Origin: CAYYOS01 sp964473355
Lineage (GTDB): Bacteria > Pseudomonadota > Gammaproteobacteria > Burkholderiales > REEB80
Direction: 5' to 3'
DNA length: 25,904 nucleotides
NCBI GenBank assembly: GCA_964473355.1
Contig: CAYYOS010000015.1
Location: 1-25,904 of the forward strand
In this document: positions 24,154 to 25,904 of the stretch, in pieces
Position numbering within the stretch: position 1 is the stretch's first letter
Layout of the letters: the number at the start of each line of letters is the position of its first letter
Translations under genes and position numbers: made by a program
The notes under the pieces: model-generated
Seen by the model: only the letters and a program-made list of their open reading frames with translations
What the model was told of the DNA's origin: nothing
Databases searched by the model: none

Positions 24154-25904
24154 ATGATAGCGCAGGAATTGGAAGTATCCTTACACATGGCCTTCATAGA
24201 AGCGCGTAAGCACCGGCACGAGTTTATTTCTGTCGAGCATTTGCTGCTTGCCATGCTTGATAACCCCTCGGCGTCGCAGGTGCTGCGCGCCTGCGCTGTC
24301 AATATTGATGATTTGCGCAAGGTATTGGGAGATTTCATTCAAGAACATACGCCGATAATCGGCGGCAGCGATGAAGTCGACACGCAACCCACGCTCGGAT
24401 TCCAACGCGTTATTCAACGGGCTATTTTGCACGTACAGTCTTCTGGGAAAAAAGAAGTCACCGGCGCTAACGTCGTTGTTGCCATCTTTGGGGAAAAAGA
24501 TTCCCACGCGGTTTACTTCCTGCATCAACAAGGCGTGTCTCGTTTAGATGTGGTTAATTATATTGCTCATGGGATTAGCAAAGTCCCTGAAGGTAACACG
24601 TCACGCGCCGAAGGCGAACCTGAAACAGAAAACGAACACCTGCCAGCCACCGCGCTGGAAAACTTTACCCTCAATCTAAACGCGCAAGCCATGGCCGGCA
24701 AAATTGATCCTTTAATTGGCAGAGATTTGGAATTAGAGCGCGTTATTCAAACCCTATGCCGCCGCCGGAAAAACAATCCTTTGCTGGTGGGCGAAGCCGG
24801 GGTTGGTAAAACTGCCATAGCTGAAGGCCTGGCTCGGCGGGTGGTAGAAGGGGAAGTTCCGGAAATTTTAGCGCGTAGTATCGTTTACTCGTTAGATATG
24901 GGCGCGCTATTAGCGGGGACCAAATATCGCGGTGACTTTGAACAGCGCCTTAAAGCCGTACTCAAGCAGCTACTCGATAACCCTCAAGCGATTTTATTTA
25001 TTGATGAAATCCATACCCTAATTGGTGCGGGTGCGGCATCGGGCGGTACCTTAGACGCTTCCAATCTATTAAAGCCTGCTCTAAGCAATGGACAGCTCAA
25101 GTGTATCGGCGCGACCACTTATAACGAGTATCGCGGCATTTTTGAGAAAGACCATGCGCTTTCGAGGCGTTTTCAAAAAATCGACGTAAATGAGCCCAGC
25201 ATTGCCGAAACAGTCGCGATATTGCGAGGCTTAAAATCGCGCTTTGAGGCGCATCATGGGGTGAAATATACCGCCAATGCCTTAACCACAGCGGCTGAGC
25301 TCTCCGCGCGCTACATTAACGACCGGCATTTGCCCGACAAAGCCATCGACGTGATTGATGAAGCGGGGGCCGCCCAGCGCATACAACCTAAGTATCGTCA
25401 AAAGAAAACCATTACCAATCGCGAGATTGAAGAGATTATCGCAAAAATCGCGCGGATTCCGCCGAAAAACGTGTCGTCCGATGATCGCTCGCAGCTTAAA
25501 ACCCTAGATCGTGATCTGAAAGCCGTGGTGTTTGGCCAGGATAAAGCCATCGATGCCTTGGCTGCAGCCATTAAAATGTCGCGCAGCGGGTTGGGCAATC
25601 CACAGAAACCCATAGGCTCATTTTTGTTTAGCGGGCCAACGGGCGTGGGCAAAACCGAAGTGGCCAGGCAGCTCGCCTATACCATGGGTGTAGAGTTGAT
25701 ACGTTTTGATATGTCGGAATACATGGAACGCCATGCGGTTTCACGTCTAATTGGCGCGCCCCCAGGGTATGTCGGCTTCGATCAGGGCGGTTTATTGACT
25801 GAGGCAATAACCAAGCACCCGTATTCAGTCTTGTTGTTGGATGAAATCGAAAAAGCGCATCCGGATATTTTTAATATTCTGTTGCAAGTGATGGATCACG
25901 GCAC
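24154..25904 (+). CDS. clpA: ATP-dependent Clp protease ATP-binding subunit ClpA (cut by right edge)
   Basis: AAA+ unfoldase that feeds substrates into ClpP. About 583 of a usual 750 or so residues are visible; the end of the second ATPase domain lies outside. The N-domain (1-145; EHLLLAMLDNPSASQVLRAC) is the ClpS docking site. The first AAA+ has Walker A GEAGVGKT (213-220), pore loop KYRGDFE and Walker B ILFIDE (280-285). The second has Walker A GPTGVGKT (494-501), SEYMERHAVSRLIGAPPGYVG and Walker B LLLDEIEKAHPD. The start ATG is directly after the clpS stop, with GGAGG about 9 bases upstream. No internal stop is seen. The N-domain and the absence of a ClpB-type middle domain exclude ClpB. 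Confidence 0.97.
   Translation, partial: MIAQELEVSLHMAFIEARKHRHEFISVEHLLLAMLDNPSASQVLRACAVNIDDLRKVLGDFIQEHTPIIGGSDEVDTQPTLGFQRVIQRAILHVQSSGKKEVTGANVVVAIFGEKDSHAVYFLHQQGVSRLDVVNYIAHGISKVPEGNTSRAEGEPETENEHLPATALENFTLNLNAQAMAGKIDPLIGRDLELERVIQTLCRRRKNNPLLVGEAGVGKTAIAEGLARRVVEGEVPEILARSIVYSLDMGALLAGTKYRGDFEQRLKAVLKQLLDNPQAILFIDEIHTLIGAGAASGGTLDASNLLKPALSNGQLKCIGATTYNEYRGIFEKDHALSRRFQKIDVNEPSIAETVAILRGLKSRFEAHHGVKYTANALTTAAELSARYINDRHLPDKAIDVIDEAGAAQRIQPKYRQKKTITNREIEEIIAKIARIPPKNVSSDDRSQLKTLDRDLKAVVFGQDKAIDALAAAIKMSRSGLGNPQKPIGSFLFSGPTGVGKTEVARQLAYTMGVELIRFDMSEYMERHAVSRLIGAPPGYVGFDQGGLLTEAITKHPYSVLLLDEIEKAHPDIFNILLQVMDHG

Noticed and set aside
24181..24531. 116-codon minus-strand open frame
   Set aside because: Antisense to the ClpA N-domain, which continues without a break.

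Overview
The window reads as housekeeping chromosome of a mid-GC Gram-negative proteobacterium, most likely a betaproteobacterium. The reasons are the gene set (lptD beside amgK-murU, pepP-ubiH-ubi-like-dsbC in a row, purB, acnB, mnmA, icd, cspA, clpS-clpA), the outer-membrane LPS translocon gene, and the style of the Ubi hydroxylases and DsbC. This placement is inference from gene content and protein resemblance; no search was run. No phage, insertion sequence, rRNA, tRNA or CRISPR array was seen.

Layout. Positions 1-1589 (minus) hold the N-terminal part of lptD, running off the left edge. A divergent plus-strand run at 1678-8159 is packed as an operon: amgK and murU (peptidoglycan sugar salvage), an unrecognised 144-residue protein, pepP, two FAD-dependent ubiquinone hydroxylases and a periplasmic DsbC. 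Several neighbours overlap by 1 to 31 bases. Positions 8291-11366 (minus) carry purB, cnoX (thioredoxin plus TPR chaperedoxin) and a GAF-domain protein. At 11438-16673 (plus) lie a membrane GGDEF-EAL cyclic-di-GMP protein, acnB and a glutathione S-transferase. At 16679-18540 (minus) are a small basic protein, mnmA, and an unnamed protein that overlaps mnmA and has the Cys-His-Asp layout of the transglutaminase-like fold. At 18588-22117 (plus) are a secreted TPR protein, a HupE/UreJ-type membrane protein with an EF-hand-like loop, and icd.

The stretch from 22118 to 22675 has no credible gene. It is dense in inverted repeats and ends in a thymine-poor A-rich tract. Two small minus-strand genes without a recognised family follow, then cspA with a clear intrinsic terminator. 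A 405-base gap carries the cspA leader and a terminator-like hairpin, and then come clpS and clpA (cut by the right edge).

Working together: envelope quality (LptD, DsbC, AmgK/MurU), respiratory quinone synthesis (Ubi pair), TCA cycle (AcnB, Icd), proteostasis (CnoX, ClpS, ClpA, PepP) and tRNA thiolation (MnmA) dominate. The least explained items are the transglutaminase-like protein, the 144-residue protein between murU and pepP, the two small genes near 23 kb, the repeat-rich gap after icd and the hairpin ahead of clpS.
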